From positions 3,563,501-3,627,500 of the forward strand of contig NZ_CP023317.1 of NCBI RefSeq assembly GCF_009497655.1: a stretch of 64,000 nucleotides of DNA, read 5' to 3'. The DNA is from Priestia megaterium (GTDB lineage Bacteria > Bacillota > Bacilli > Bacillales > Bacillaceae_H). Positions 1 through 8,935 of the stretch are shown here, piece by piece (position 1 is the first letter of the stretch; every line of letters starts with the position of its first letter). The translations under genes and the position numbers were made by a program. The notes under the pieces are model-generated. The model was not told the DNA's origin and made no database searches. It worked only from the letters and a program-made list of their open reading frames with translations.

Positions 1-31
1 CAAACGTACGGAAGCGTAAAGGAGGTACATA

Positions 32-544
32 ATGAGCGTACATGAACATAAATCCAAAGCAACTCAGCCCGTTCGCTGCAAAGTCATTACGGTATCCGAT
101 ACACGTACAAAAGAAACCGATAAAAGCGGCGCGCTAATGATCCAACTTCTGAAAGAACACGAGATGCAGGTCGCTTCCTATGAAATTGTAAAAGACGATC
201 AAACGTCGATTCAACAAGCGATACTTGCCGGATGCAGTGCTGAGGACATTGACGTTGTTCTCACAAACGGCGGCACCGGAATTACAAAACGAGACGTCAC
301 AATTGAAGCCGTTCAAGTGCTGATTCATAAAGAAATCGTCGGGTTTGGCGAGCTGTTTCGCATGCTGAGCTACACCGAAGACATTGGCAGCGCAGCGATT
401 ATGAGCCGAGCAATTGCCGGGACGATTAACGAAAAAGCCGTTTTTTCTACACCAGGATCAAGCGGTGCTGTTCGCCTAGCTATGACCAAACTGATTTTGC
501 CTGAACTTCGCCACGTTGTGTGGGAATTAAACCGCCAGCGCTAA
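32..544 (+). CDS. moaB: Molybdenum cofactor biosynthesis protein MoaB
   Basis: A 170-residue protein of the MoaB/MogA fold, which in this family adenylylates or binds molybdopterin during cytoplasmic molybdenum cofactor synthesis. The family signature TNGGTGI is visible at about residues 79-85, followed by a conserved GFGELFRMLSY stretch and a TPGSSGAV motif near residue 140. The length is normal for Bacillus MoaB. The ATG follows AAAGGAGG with good spacing. The gene converges with a molybdopterin oxidoreductase gene, which fits a shared cofactor. Identification is firm. Confidence 0.95.
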   Translation: MSVHEHKSKATQPVRCKVITVSDTRTKETDKSGALMIQLLKEHEMQVASYEIVKDDQTSIQQAILAGCSAEDIDVVLTNGGTGITKRDVTIEAVQVLIHKEIVGFGELFRMLSYTEDIGSAAIMSRAIAGTINEKAVFSTPGSSGAVRLAMTKLILPELRHVVWELNRQR

Positions 545-545
545 C

Positions 546-575
546 AAAATGCCTATGCTTGCGCATAGGCATTTT
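546..575. terminator. Bidirectional terminator between moaB and the YuiH-type gene
   Basis: AAAATGCCTATGC and its complement flank a TTGC loop, with A-rich and T-rich flanks on the two sides. It sits between two converging genes and can serve both. Confidence 0.85.
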
Positions 576-577
576 CA

Positions 578-1240
578 TTAATCATAGTCTTTATGTACCC
601 ACTCATCTTCTGGAATGCCTAAATCTTCTCCAGAAAAACGCTCTTCTTTAAACGGATCTCCTCTAAGATGAAAGCCGTTTTGCTCCCAAAAGCCCGGATG
701 GTTTTCATCAATAGCTTCAAAGCCTCGAAGCCATTTGACACTTTTCCAAAAGTACAAATGCGGCACAACCAATCGCAGCGGATATCCATGCTTAGGTGTA
801 AGCGGCTCTCCGTTAAAGGAATGAGCGAGAAGAATATCGTCTCTCAGTAAATCTTTTACTTCAATGTTTGACGTATAGTCATTATCTCCGTGCAGCATGA
901 TGTATTTACTTTTCAACTCCACGCCAACTGCTTTTAAAAAGTCTGTAAACAGCACGCCCGTAAATTCATTATCAAGTCTTGTCCATCTCGTTACGCAATG
1001 AATATCACATTTCACCGTTGTTTGAGGCATGTTCAATATATCTTGATACGAAAGCGTCACTTCTTTGTCTACCAACCCAAACACGCGAAGCGTCCACTCC
1101 TCTAAGTTATACTCCGGCACGTCGCCTTCATGTAAAATAGGAAAGCGCTCTGTCACTACTTGCCCCGGAGGCACTCGTCCTTCATACTTTGGATCAATTT
1201 CTGGTGTTTTCATTCGTTTAATACGGTCTGCTTTGTTCAT
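578..1240 (-). CDS. Sulfite oxidase-like molybdopterin oxidoreductase (YuiH type)
   Basis: A 220-residue single-domain protein of the oxidoreductase molybdopterin-binding family, like B. subtilis YuiH. The segment IHCVTRWTRLDNEFTG contains the cysteine expected to coordinate molybdenum, and HGYPLRLVVPHLYFWKSVKWLRG is the usual C-terminal core motif. There is no signal peptide and no heme or dimerisation domain, so a cytoplasmic reductase-like role is likely; the substrate is unknown. ATG at 1240 follows AAGAGGTGG; a GTG three codons upstream is less well placed. Its neighbour moaB makes part of the cofactor. Confidence 0.9.
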   Translation of the reverse strand: MNKADRIKRMKTPEIDPKYEGRVPPGQVVTERFPILHEGDVPEYNLEEWTLRVFGLVDKEVTLSYQDILNMPQTTVKCDIHCVTRWTRLDNEFTGVLFTDFLKAVGVELKSKYIMLHGDNDYTSNIEVKDLLRDDILLAHSFNGEPLTPKHGYPLRLVVPHLYFWKSVKWLRGFEAIDENHPGFWEQNGFHLRGDPFKEERFSGEDLGIPEDEWVHKDYD

Positions 1241-1264
1241 AGGTACCACCTCTTTATTTTTTTA

Positions 1265-2182
1265 TCAGCGTGCACTTTGCTGACTTGTTTGATTCGTTTC
1301 GACACCTTTATCTCGTAAGAAAAACATCGCGGCTAATGTAAGTACGTAAGGGACCATCATCGTAAACTCAGTCGGTATTGAAAAACCTTGCAGTCGTGTG
1401 CTCATGGCATCCATTAAGCCGAAAAGGATACTTGACGCTAAAATACCGAGCGGATGAGACTGACCGAGCATCATCGCAACAAGTGCGATAAATCCACGCC
1501 CTGAAGTCATGCCTTCTGAGAACATCGTGACTTGCCCTAACGAAAGCTGTGCTCCCGCGATCCCGCACAGGATTCCGCATGCTGCAATCGCAAACAGCTG
1601 ATATCTTATTGCTTTCAACCCAAGCGTACTTGCTGCTACTTTATTGTAGCCTACTGCTAGAAGACGAAAACCAAAAATCGTTCGATAAAAGAAGATATAA
1701 AAAGCAATAGCTGCTAAAAAAGCAAAATAGACAAGCGGTGACTGCCCGGAAACAATGTCGCCGATTATAGGTATGTCTTTAATTAAAGGAATATCCCATG
1801 TACCTATCCCGTGCATGTTTTTATCGTAATAGGCACCTTTTGTATGAAAAATAGTCCGGAGTAAAAATGTCGTTAAGCCCAGTGCTAAAAAATTAATAGA
1901 CACCCCAACGACAATTTCATTTGCTTTAAACATCACGACCATCATTCCAAAAAGCAAAGCAAAAAGTAAGCTTGCTCCAGCCGCAATCACGATCGCAAAA
2001 AAGACATTATGAGTATAATAGTTGCCCGCAATCCCGCTAAAAGCTCCAATCAAAATTAGACCTTCTAGCCCTACATTAAATATGCCTACGCGCGCGCAAA
2101 GCATTCCGCCTAGCGCCGCTAATAAAATCGGTGCAACCATTCGCAGCGTTGCATTTAACAGTGACCAATCAAGCAGCTCCAC
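1265..2182 (-). CDS. Nucleoside-type ABC transporter permease (NupQ/YufQ-like)
   Basis: A 305-residue inner-membrane permease with about eight to nine hydrophobic segments, related to B. subtilis NupQ (YufQ) and to the BMP-lipoprotein class of nucleoside importers. The motif NVGLEGLILIGAFSG near the N-terminus is typical of the family. I chose the GTG at 2182, which follows AAGGAGCTGAT; a longer frame exists but lacks a good site. It overlaps the preceding permease gene by 14 bp and is the last gene of the S-box operon. Substrate is inferred from family only. Confidence 0.88.
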   Translation of the reverse strand: MELLDWSLLNATLRMVAPILLAALGGMLCARVGIFNVGLEGLILIGAFSGIAGNYYTHNVFFAIVIAAGASLLFALLFGMMVVMFKANEIVVGVSINFLALGLTTFLLRTIFHTKGAYYDKNMHGIGTWDIPLIKDIPIIGDIVSGQSPLVYFAFLAAIAFYIFFYRTIFGFRLLAVGYNKVAASTLGLKAIRYQLFAIAACGILCGIAGAQLSLGQVTMFSEGMTSGRGFIALVAMMLGQSHPLGILASSILFGLMDAMSTRLQGFSIPTEFTMMVPYVLTLAAMFFLRDKGVETNQTSQQSAR

Positions 2183-3236
2183 GAATATCAGCTCCTTTCT
2201 TTTTGGCTTTCCACCACTGCTTTGTAAATTTCGCTGAGATAAATAGAATAAGAACAGCTTGCATAATACTCGCAATTTCTAACGGAATTTCTGTATTACG
2301 CTCTAGCCCCATCGCTCCTGTTTGCAAAGCGGCAAGTAAAAGAGACGTAAAAACAATGCCGATTGGATTTGAATTTGCTAACAGAGCAGCCATCACTCCA
2401 GTCCATGCATATCCAGGAACGGTGAGCGCACCGTCTACAAATCGGTACTGTGAACCAAGCACTTCAAATCCTCCTGCTAATCCAGCCAAGCTTCCGCTAA
2501 TAAACATGCTAAACAGCATGACTTTTACCTGATGAATGCCTCCATACGCTCCGAACAACGGATTTTTCCCGGATGCGTTTACTTCATAGCCAAACACAGA
2601 GTAGCGAAGCACCGTCCATAGCAGCAGCGCACCCACTAGAGCAATGATAAATCCGACATGAAGAGGCATTCCTTGAAACACTTTTCCAAGCCATGCTGAT
2701 TGCTCAATCATAGGCGTCTGAGCGAGAGCAGCTGAGCCTGTTTTATCTTGAAAAGGGTGACCTGCTAAATAACTTGCAAATAAAACAGCGATATAATTTA
2801 ATAAAAGGGTCGAAATGACAAGCTGAATTTTAAACGCGGCTTCCATCCATCCTGCTAAAACGGAAAGCAATCCCCCTGCCACAACAGCAGCGGCAATGGC
2901 TGCTATCAGCTTGACTATCCCTGGAGCCGGCAGGTAATAAGCAACAATCGCTGCACTAATCGCTCCAACGACCATTTGTCCTTCTCCCCCTAAATTAAAC
3001 ACACCTGCTCTAAAAGCAAATCCCACACCTAATGCAATTAACAGAATAGGCGTAGCGCGAGCCAGCGTAGTGGTGAAGAAATAAAAATTACCAAACGCTC
3101 CATTCCAGAGCTCTGTATATGTTTGGAAAACCGAACCACCTGTTAAGGAGATAATAATGCCTCCTATCGCTAAGCCAAAAATGACCGCAATAATCGGTTG
3201 GATTAATGATTTAAGAAGTTTCTGCAACTGTATCAC
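2169..3236 (-). CDS. Nucleoside-type ABC transporter permease (NupP/YufP-like)
   Basis: A 355-residue integral membrane protein that pairs with the following permease to form the channel of a BMP-family importer. It carries the matching motif NLGGEGQMVVGAISAA at about residue 81. It overlaps the ATPase gene by 26 bp and the next permease by 14 bp, so translation is probably coupled. Start is uncertain: GTG at 3236 is listed, but TTG at 3227 has an AAGGTGA site at better spacing. Confidence 0.88.
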   Translation of the reverse strand: MIQLQKLLKSLIQPIIAVIFGLAIGGIIISLTGGSVFQTYTELWNGAFGNFYFFTTTLARATPILLIALGVGFAFRAGVFNLGGEGQMVVGAISAAIVAYYLPAPGIVKLIAAIAAAVVAGGLLSVLAGWMEAAFKIQLVISTLLLNYIAVLFASYLAGHPFQDKTGSAALAQTPMIEQSAWLGKVFQGMPLHVGFIIALVGALLLWTVLRYSVFGYEVNASGKNPLFGAYGGIHQVKVMLFSMFISGSLAGLAGGFEVLGSQYRFVDGALTVPGYAWTGVMAALLANSNPIGIVFTSLLLAALQTGAMGLERNTEIPLEIASIMQAVLILFISAKFTKQWWKAKKKGADIRGAA

Positions 3237-4752
3237 CTTCTACCGTTCCTCCTGCCATTAATATGCTTAGTTTCTCTTCCGTCGCTTCTTCTCTTGTAAG
3301 CTCTCCGACAATACTGCCTTCGTACATCACTAAAATTCGATCTGATAGTGAGATAATCTCCGACAGCTCAGACGATACAAGTAAAATAGCAGAGCCATTA
3401 TTCCTTTTTTGAATCAAGGCATCATGAATACGTTCCATTGCCCCAATATCCACTCCTCGCGTTGGTTCGGCAGCAAGTAGAAAAGAGGTGTTTTGGCCAA
3501 GCTCTCTTGCAACAATTAATTTTTGCAGATTTCCCCCAGACAGTTCTCCTGCTTTTTGCTTAGATGAAGTGGCTTTAATCGAAAATTCATTTATCCGTTC
3601 CTCCACGCTCGACTTGAATATCTTTCTTTTCAGCCAGCCCATCTTCGAGTAAGAAGCTTTATACTGATAGCCCATCAGCGCATTTTCCTCGATCGTATCG
3701 TCTTTAGAGGCTCCCCACATATAGCGGTCTTCTGGAATATGAGCAATTCCTGCCTCTCTTCTTTCACGCACAGATCGCCCTGTAAGATCTTCATCTCCAA
3801 GTTTGATACTTCCGGTGTCTGTTTCTACTAATCCAGCAATTGCTTGAAGCAGCTCTGACTGCCCATTTCCTGAAACCCCTGCAATACCGACAATTTCGCC
3901 TGCAGAAACGTGAAGAGACACATTTTGCAATACGTTTTTTTGTCCTTTTCCTTTTAAAAAGAGATTTTGTACGCTTAAATGAGAAGTGCTTTGTGATGGC
4001 ACTCTTGCAGGACGCTCTTTTAATTCTCTCCCTACCATTAGTCTCGCTAAATGGTGAGCATTGGTATCTTCTTTACTTGTGACGCCGGCTACTTTACCAT
4101 TTCGAAGAACTGTAATTCGGTCCGCTACTTCCATCACTTCTTGCAGCTTATGTGTAATAATAATGATGCTTTTTCCTTGAGAAGCCAAAAACCGGATTGT
4201 TTTTAATAGTTCCTTTACTTCATGAGGAGTAAGAACGGCGGTAGGCTCGTCTAAAATAATAATTTCTGCTCCTTGATACAGCACTTTTAAAATTTCAATC
4301 TTTTGCTGTTCCCCAATTGAGCAATGCTTTACTTTTTTATGAACATCCACTGAAATTTGATAAGTTTGGGTTAATTGCCGTACATCTGCTTTCGCCTGCT
4401 TTCTGTTGAAAAAGAGACCTTTCTTTGGCTCATGCCCCAAGACAATATTTTCAGCCACTGAAAAATGAGGAAAAACCATAAAATGCTGATGCACCATGCC
4501 TATTCCGTTTTTAATCGCATCCGCAGGAGATGAAAACGAAACAGGTTTCCCGTGCAGCTGAACACTTCCTGAACTCGGCTTTTCCATTCCGTAAAGCATC
4601 CTCATCAACGTTGTTTTACCAGCACCGTTTTCTCCGACCAGCGCGTGAACCTCCCCTTTTTTCAGCGTAAAAGACACGTTATCGTTTGCTAAAAATGAAC
4701 CGTATTTCTTCGTCAAATTCGTTAACTGCAACAGCTCACTCATTCCATTCAT
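3211..4752 (-). CDS. ABC transporter ATP-binding protein with two ATPase domains (NupO/YufO-like)
   Basis: A 513-residue tandem ATPase typical of sugar and nucleoside importers of the RbsA/NupO type. Domain 1 has Walker A GENGAGKTTLMR (about residue 40), signature SIGEQQKIEILK and Walker B IIILDEPTAVL. Domain 2 has a Walker A-like GVSGNGQSELL, signature LSGGNLQKLIVARE and a degenerate Walker B (LLAAEPTRGVD), the usual asymmetry of this family. ATG at 4752 follows AAAGGAG closely; ATG at 4743 is the alternative. It energises the two permeases encoded downstream. Confidence 0.92.
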   Translation of the reverse strand: MNGMSELLQLTNLTKKYGSFLANDNVSFTLKKGEVHALVGENGAGKTTLMRMLYGMEKPSSGSVQLHGKPVSFSSPADAIKNGIGMVHQHFMVFPHFSVAENIVLGHEPKKGLFFNRKQAKADVRQLTQTYQISVDVHKKVKHCSIGEQQKIEILKVLYQGAEIIILDEPTAVLTPHEVKELLKTIRFLASQGKSIIIITHKLQEVMEVADRITVLRNGKVAGVTSKEDTNAHHLARLMVGRELKERPARVPSQSTSHLSVQNLFLKGKGQKNVLQNVSLHVSAGEIVGIAGVSGNGQSELLQAIAGLVETDTGSIKLGDEDLTGRSVRERREAGIAHIPEDRYMWGASKDDTIEENALMGYQYKASYSKMGWLKRKIFKSSVEERINEFSIKATSSKQKAGELSGGNLQKLIVARELGQNTSFLLAAEPTRGVDIGAMERIHDALIQKRNNGSAILLVSSELSEIISLSDRILVMYEGSIVGELTREEATEEKLSILMAGGTVEGDTVAETS

Positions 4753-4788
4753 TGCTCCTTTCCCTTTAGGTTTTTTTCAAAAATAAGA

Positions 4789-4818
4789 AAGAGAAGCCAG
4801 CCTTACTCGACTTCTCTT
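4789..4818 (-). terminator. Intercistronic hairpin between the binding-protein and ATPase genes
   Basis: On the minus strand GAGAAG and CTTCTC flank a short loop and are followed by a T-rich run. A partial terminator here would leave the lipoprotein more abundant than the rest of the transporter, a common arrangement for ABC importers. Confidence 0.5.
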
Positions 4819-4824
4819 CTCAAC

Positions 4825-5835
4825 TCACTTTGCTAACGGATCTTTTACCACTGTTTTTCCATCAATAATCGAATCTTTAATTTCTTTTAATTGATCAATT
4901 ACATCTTGTCCTACAAAGTCATTAAGAGGTGTCTTGCTGTCTTGAGTCACATACGTTAACCCAACACCTTTTTCTTTTAAGCCGTATGTCACTACGCCCG
5001 ATTTAAATTTGTCATTTGCTAGTGCTTCTACCGTTTCATAAGCAGCCGCATCAGATCCTTTTAACTGCGATAAAATGATATGCTCAGGATCTACTTCCGT
5101 ACGGTCAATATCTTGGCCTGCCGTATAAAAACCTTTTTCTTTTGCTGCTTCAAATACACCCAAGTCGCCTACAGCTGATGCTCCAGCGATAAAATCAGCG
5201 CCTTTTGAAGCCTGTAAAATAGCAAGTTCTTTTGCTTTAGCTGGATCAGAGAAGCTTCCAACATAGTTTACTAAAAACTCTGCTTTTGGATTTGTTGATT
5301 CTAGTCCTTCTTTAAAGCTTACCGTCCATTTTTTTAATAATGGAATATCATCAGCTGCAACCATTCCTACTTTATTCGTTTTCGTAATCAATCCTGCGGC
5401 TGCTCCTAATAAATATGAAGCTTCTTGTTCACGGAATACAACGCTTCTTACATTTGGTAAATCAACCACTGTATCAATAATCGCAAATTGACGCTGCGGA
5501 TTTTCTTGAGCTACTTTTTTCAACGCATCTTCGGATTCAAAAGAAGATGTAATAATCAAGTCATAATTTTCTGCTACGGCAGCACGCAAATTACTTTCAA
5601 TGGCTGCTTGATCTGTAGATTCAATTGTCTTTACATCAATGTTATACTTCTTCCCAGCTCGTTTTGCTCCCTCATCCATTTGCTGAAAAAACGGGTTAAC
5701 TCCAATCTTTTCAGGCAAAACAAGAGCAATTCGCTTCTTTCCTTTCTCTTCACTTCCACTGCTTTTTGTGCTTTTTGACTGACAGCCAGTTACGAGTAGT
5801 ACAAGCGCAACTGCTAAAATAAGAAATCTCTTCAT
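4825..5835 (-). CDS. BMP-family nucleoside-binding lipoprotein (NupN/YufN-like)
   Basis: A 336-residue surface lipoprotein of the BMP/Med family, the substrate-binding component of the downstream ABC transporter. The signal peptide ends in the lipobox LVTGC (Cys about residue 18), followed by a Ser/Lys/Gly linker. The family sequences GVNPFFQQMDEGAKRAG and IITSSFESEDAL are present. B. subtilis NupN takes up guanosine, but here the gene lies behind a SAM riboswitch, so the natural ligand may be a different nucleoside, for example a methylthio-nucleoside; that is inference. Confidence 0.92.
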   Translation of the reverse strand: MKRFLILAVALVLLVTGCQSKSTKSSGSEEKGKKRIALVLPEKIGVNPFFQQMDEGAKRAGKKYNIDVKTIESTDQAAIESNLRAAVAENYDLIITSSFESEDALKKVAQENPQRQFAIIDTVVDLPNVRSVVFREQEASYLLGAAAGLITKTNKVGMVAADDIPLLKKWTVSFKEGLESTNPKAEFLVNYVGSFSDPAKAKELAILQASKGADFIAGASAVGDLGVFEAAKEKGFYTAGQDIDRTEVDPEHIILSQLKGSDAAAYETVEALANDKFKSGVVTYGLKEKGVGLTYVTQDSKTPLNDFVGQDVIDQLKEIKDSIIDGKTVVKDPLAK

Positions 5836-5858
5836 TTAACTTACTCCCCCTATAATAT

Positions 5859-6052
5859 AAAAAAAGCTCTTCCTTTATATAAAGGAAGAGCTCGTTAACC
5901 AAACGTCTCTTCCTCATCTTCAAGAACATACTGTTCTTAAGGATTTGGCACCATTCTGTCATAGACAGCGGTTGCCGGGTTTCACAGGGCCAGTCCCTCC
6001 ACCTCTCTTGATAAGGAAAACAATAGCTATTTGTTTTATGTAATATAGTCAA
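5859..6052 (-). promoter_or_regulatory. S-box (SAM-I) riboswitch with promoter and attenuator, upstream of the BMP operon
   Basis: Read on the minus strand, 6019 to about 5910 holds the full S-box core: CTTATCAAGAGAGGTGGAGG, then GGGACTGGCCC, GAAACCCGGCAACC and GGTGCCAAATCC. P1 is formed by TTCCTTATC (6011-6019) and GATGAGGAA (5910-5918). Downstream, a 28-nt perfect palindrome (5865-5892, arms AGCTCTTCCTTTAT) followed by T7 is the terminator. The 3' side of P1 (GAGGAAGAG) is complementary to CTCTTCC of the terminator, giving the usual antiterminator. A possible promoter is TTGACT (6047-6052), 17 bp, TAGCTA (6024-6029). Expected behaviour: transcription off when SAM is high. Confidence 0.93.
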
Positions 6053-6164
6053 TATTAATAGTTTTTTAATAATTGTCAATATTATTTTTCTTTTTCATAC
6101 AAAAAAACTTTAAAAACAGATAGGATTATATGGTTTTAGTCTACTAAAATAGAAGTTAAAGCCT

Positions 6165-6275
6165 TTACCTCATTTCTTGAATCATTCTATACTTCTTCAC
6201 AAAGCGCTTATACTGAATTTGTTGACTGTCGAAAGGATTTAGTGGTAGCAAATAAATTCTATTATGCTTCTTCGG
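6165..6275 (-). pseudogene. Decayed 3' copy of the hypothetical gene at 6603-6971
   Basis: Reading the minus strand gives 36 residues ending in QIQYKRFVKKYRMIQEMR, which align with the C-terminus QIYYKRFARKYTMIDGEG of the intact neighbour; HNRI also matches HNRL upstream. A stop codon interrupts the frame just before the matching part and no start is present. It is best read as the remnant of a tandem duplicate whose 5' part was lost or diverged. Confidence 0.7.
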
Positions 6276-6350
6276 TTAATGTGTTATTAATTGAAACCAC
6301 TTTACCAATAATGTTAGACTTTTCCTTAGCGATATTATTAAGAGGTGTTA

Positions 6351-6512
6351 ATGTTGAAATTAATGAAAGAATTATCTGGCATAGCCATTGGGCTTATTAT
6401 CGCTTTAGCCGTTTCAAAAATATTTTTTGATACCCCGACCAACATTGGAATCGTAGTTATTTTTATTACGAGTATGGTCGTAACAGGGGTAGCAAGAGCA
6501 AAACTAAGATGA
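6351..6512 (+). CDS. Small two-helix membrane protein
   Basis: A 53-residue protein preceded by AAGAGGTG. It has two hydrophobic segments (about residues 8-25 and 31-46) joined by a short FFDTPTN turn, and a basic C-terminus (RAKLR). I do not recognise the family. It lies between a pseudogene remnant and a good terminator, which supports it being a real short transcript. No function can be assigned. Confidence 0.6.
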   Translation: MLKLMKELSGIAIGLIIALAVSKIFFDTPTNIGIVVIFITSMVVTGVARAKLR

Positions 6513-6523
6513 GATAATCTAAC

Positions 6524-6562
6524 AAAAAAACACCACCTTTTATTCGCAAGGTGGTGTTTTCT
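6524..6562. terminator. Terminator after the small membrane protein gene
   Basis: AAACACCACCTT and AAGGTGGTGTTT flank a short loop (TTATTCGC) with T-rich and A-rich flanks, so it can act in both directions. Confidence 0.85.
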
Positions 6563-6602
6563 TTTAATGATTTTAGTATGTAGTAATTCTAAGTGAAGGC
6601 CT

Positions 6603-6971
6603 TTACCCTTCTCCATCAATCATCGTATACTTCCTTGCAAAGCGCTTGTAGTAAATTTGCTCATCCTCTTGCCCATCGTTAAAAACAAGTCGGTTATGAT
6701 CAATATCTTTTTCTTTTAACACATAGCCTTTTTCATTCATCAGTTGAATATATTCATCTAAATGTCCTTTTTTCACCATATAGTGAAGAGCATCATCTGA
6801 ATCCGTAGTCTCTGCTACACCTTGACTTCCCACCTCTAACTTGAATACAGCTGTTGCTGTTTGAATCGGACGGTAATCGCCAAACACTCTTTCCCAATTT
6901 AATAGCAGCAGCGCGCCGAAAATTATGATACATCCTCCAGCCGCTACGGTTAGTAAAAATCGTTTTGACAC
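6603..6971 (-). CDS. Hypothetical membrane-anchored protein
   Basis: A 122-residue protein with one N-terminal membrane anchor (about residues 6-26) and an outward-facing domain predicted from the positive-inside rule. The rest is polar, with a charged C-terminus (YYKRFARKY). It lies 19 bp downstream of the flippase gene on the same strand and is probably cotranscribed. A truncated relative of its C-terminus lies 330 bp away at 6165-6275. I do not recognise the family. Confidence 0.75.
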   Translation of the reverse strand: MSKRFLLTVAAGGCIIIFGALLLLNWERVFGDYRPIQTATAVFKLEVGSQGVAETTDSDDALHYMVKKGHLDEYIQLMNEKGYVLKEKDIDHNRLVFNDGQEDEQIYYKRFARKYTMIDGEG

Positions 6972-6990
6972 ACCTTTCTCTCCTTTACAT

Positions 6991-8601
6991 TTACATTCTT
7001 TTTCTTCTATTTAACACAACAGATTGCCCTAAACTTGTTTTTACGCCAAGTCCTAGATACACGGCAGCACCTAAAGCAATTGAAATACAAGATGTGCTAA
7101 TCGCAAGTGAAGATGCAGACAGCTTATTTTCTAAAAAATAGTGAGAAGTATAATTGCCGATAATCACAGCGGCTGACATCACACTTACTAATAAAACAGG
7201 AGTCAACGCGGCTTTTCCTAGTGATTGAACTCGGTAAGAAATGGATTTTTCAATTAAATAAAAGTTATAGATAACCGATACACCATATCCTCCGTACGTC
7301 GCGACAACAGGTCCAATTTCTTTTAAGCTTGAAACCAACAGTACGTTTAATACTATCTTCACAACAATACCTAAACCCAAGCCAAAAATTAATTTCTTTT
7401 GCTGATTAATTCCTTGAAGAATCGCGGCTGTTACGGTAAAAAGAGCAAATAAAATGGCAGCAGGCGCATACCATTGTAAAACAACTCCACCGATTTCAGG
7501 ACTGTTTTTCGCTCCAAAAATCATCATATATACCGGCTTACCCAATAAACAAAGCCCTACCGCAGCAGGAAGAGTAAAAAACAACAGCAGCTGCAGCGTT
7601 TTTGTAATCTTTCCTTTTACTTCCCGTAAATTTCTTTGCACAAAAGAAGATGTAATGCCCGGAATTAGCGACATGCTGAAGGCAGTCGCTAACGATACCG
7701 GCACCATCACCAAAATTTGCGCTAATCCAATGACGGAGTTAATCGTTTCAGCCTTAGCTTGTCCATATCCTATTGATTGAAAAAGCATGTTAATCGTAAA
7801 CGTATCAATATTTTGATAGATAGGAATAGCTAAACCAACTAATACAAACGGAACAGCGTACGTCACAAGCTCTTTGAACATTAAAGAGAACGGAACGAAT
7901 TTATTATTCTTTCCGCTGTTCACTTCTTTTATAATCAACCGCTTGCGCTTCAAATAAACCGCTCCAAGAATCCCAATTCCCCCTACGCCTCCAATAAACG
8001 CTCCAAACGTACCGATTCCAACAGCTTTTGTCATTGTGCTATGAAAAAGGTGAATAACAGCGTATGCTCCTACTAAAATGAACAACACTCGCACTATTTG
8101 TTCAATAATTGTACTTAGCGCGGACGGTCCCATAGACTGGTTACCTTGAAAGTAGCCTCGTAATAGACTCATAGGCGGGATAATAATTAAAGCAAAGCTT
8201 ACCATTCGGATGACGTACACTACGTCTTTTTGACTATTTCCTGAGGAATCTTTTCCGTTAATAACTAGTTCAGCGAGCCACGGTGCCATCGTATAGAGGA
8301 CTAAGAAACCTATTATGCCCGTTATCGTCATTAATAGAAGTCCTGCTTTTAACAGATCTTGTCCCGCACGGTAGTTTCCAAGACCGTTATATTTCGATAC
8401 ATACTTAGAAACAGCAAGCGGAAGACCCATTGTCGAAAAGCTTAGCATCAATGTATATGGACCGTATGCATACTTATAAAGTGCATAACCTGACGTTCCC
8501 ACTAAGGCTGTGAAAGGAATAATATAAATAAAGCCTAAAATCTTTGTTAACAAAGAAGACGCTGTTAATAAAAGCGTACCTCTCATCAAATTTTTTTCCA
8601 T
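6991..8601 (-). CDS. Polysaccharide/lipid flippase of the MATE-like MVF family (SpoVB/YtgP-like)
   Basis: A 536-residue integral membrane protein with about 14 hydrophobic segments. The N-terminal LMRGTLLLTASSLLTKILGFIYIIPF and the RGYFQGNQSMGPSALSTIIEQIVRV motif are characteristic of the SpoVB/MurJ-type polysaccharide biosynthesis proteins. Members export lipid-linked cell-wall or spore-cortex precursors. Which member this is cannot be decided from sequence reading alone, because Bacillus genomes hold several. Context gives no further clue. Confidence 0.88.
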   Translation of the reverse strand: MEKNLMRGTLLLTASSLLTKILGFIYIIPFTALVGTSGYALYKYAYGPYTLMLSFSTMGLPLAVSKYVSKYNGLGNYRAGQDLLKAGLLLMTITGIIGFLVLYTMAPWLAELVINGKDSSGNSQKDVVYVIRMVSFALIIIPPMSLLRGYFQGNQSMGPSALSTIIEQIVRVLFILVGAYAVIHLFHSTMTKAVGIGTFGAFIGGVGGIGILGAVYLKRKRLIIKEVNSGKNNKFVPFSLMFKELVTYAVPFVLVGLAIPIYQNIDTFTINMLFQSIGYGQAKAETINSVIGLAQILVMVPVSLATAFSMSLIPGITSSFVQRNLREVKGKITKTLQLLLFFTLPAAVGLCLLGKPVYMMIFGAKNSPEIGGVVLQWYAPAAILFALFTVTAAILQGINQQKKLIFGLGLGIVVKIVLNVLLVSSLKEIGPVVATYGGYGVSVIYNFYLIEKSISYRVQSLGKAALTPVLLVSVMSAAVIIGNYTSHYFLENKLSASSLAISTSCISIALGAAVYLGLGVKTSLGQSVVLNRRKRM

Positions 8602-8935
8602 ACATCAAAACTCCAGCAATAAATATTATATTTTTAACAAATACTTGATTTATTGTATCATAATTACAATTATTATCCAGTTTTTTATAAAGCATTAGAA
8701 CCTTCTTCATATTGCGTTTTTTTACCTAATAAAGGAATATAAACCACTCTTTTCACCTATGATAAATGAATCGTTTTTTGCTTTTTGCTTTACCTGACGT
8801 TTACATTCTAAAAGACGTGTTACATTATATATATATCAGTTACCAACTCAACTAAGACTCCTTGACTATTCTGGCCTACCTTCTCTTTTAGGTAGACTGA
8901 GGTTGCTAAATCGTTATATATAGGAGGAAAAAATC
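8602..8935. other. Divergent intergenic region
   Basis: An AT-rich region between the flippase and the yjgB-like gene. A small hairpin CTACC/GGTAG lies at about 8876-8895, just before the ribosome binding site AGGAGG of the right-hand gene. I see no gene and no confident promoter. Confidence 0.5.

Noticed and set aside
2131-2532. Plus-strand 133-codon frame
   Set aside because: It is antisense to the two overlapping permease genes, which have clear family motifs.
5750-6079. Minus-strand 109-codon frame
   Set aside because: It runs through the S-box riboswitch, its terminator and the start of the binding-protein gene, so the reading is accidental.
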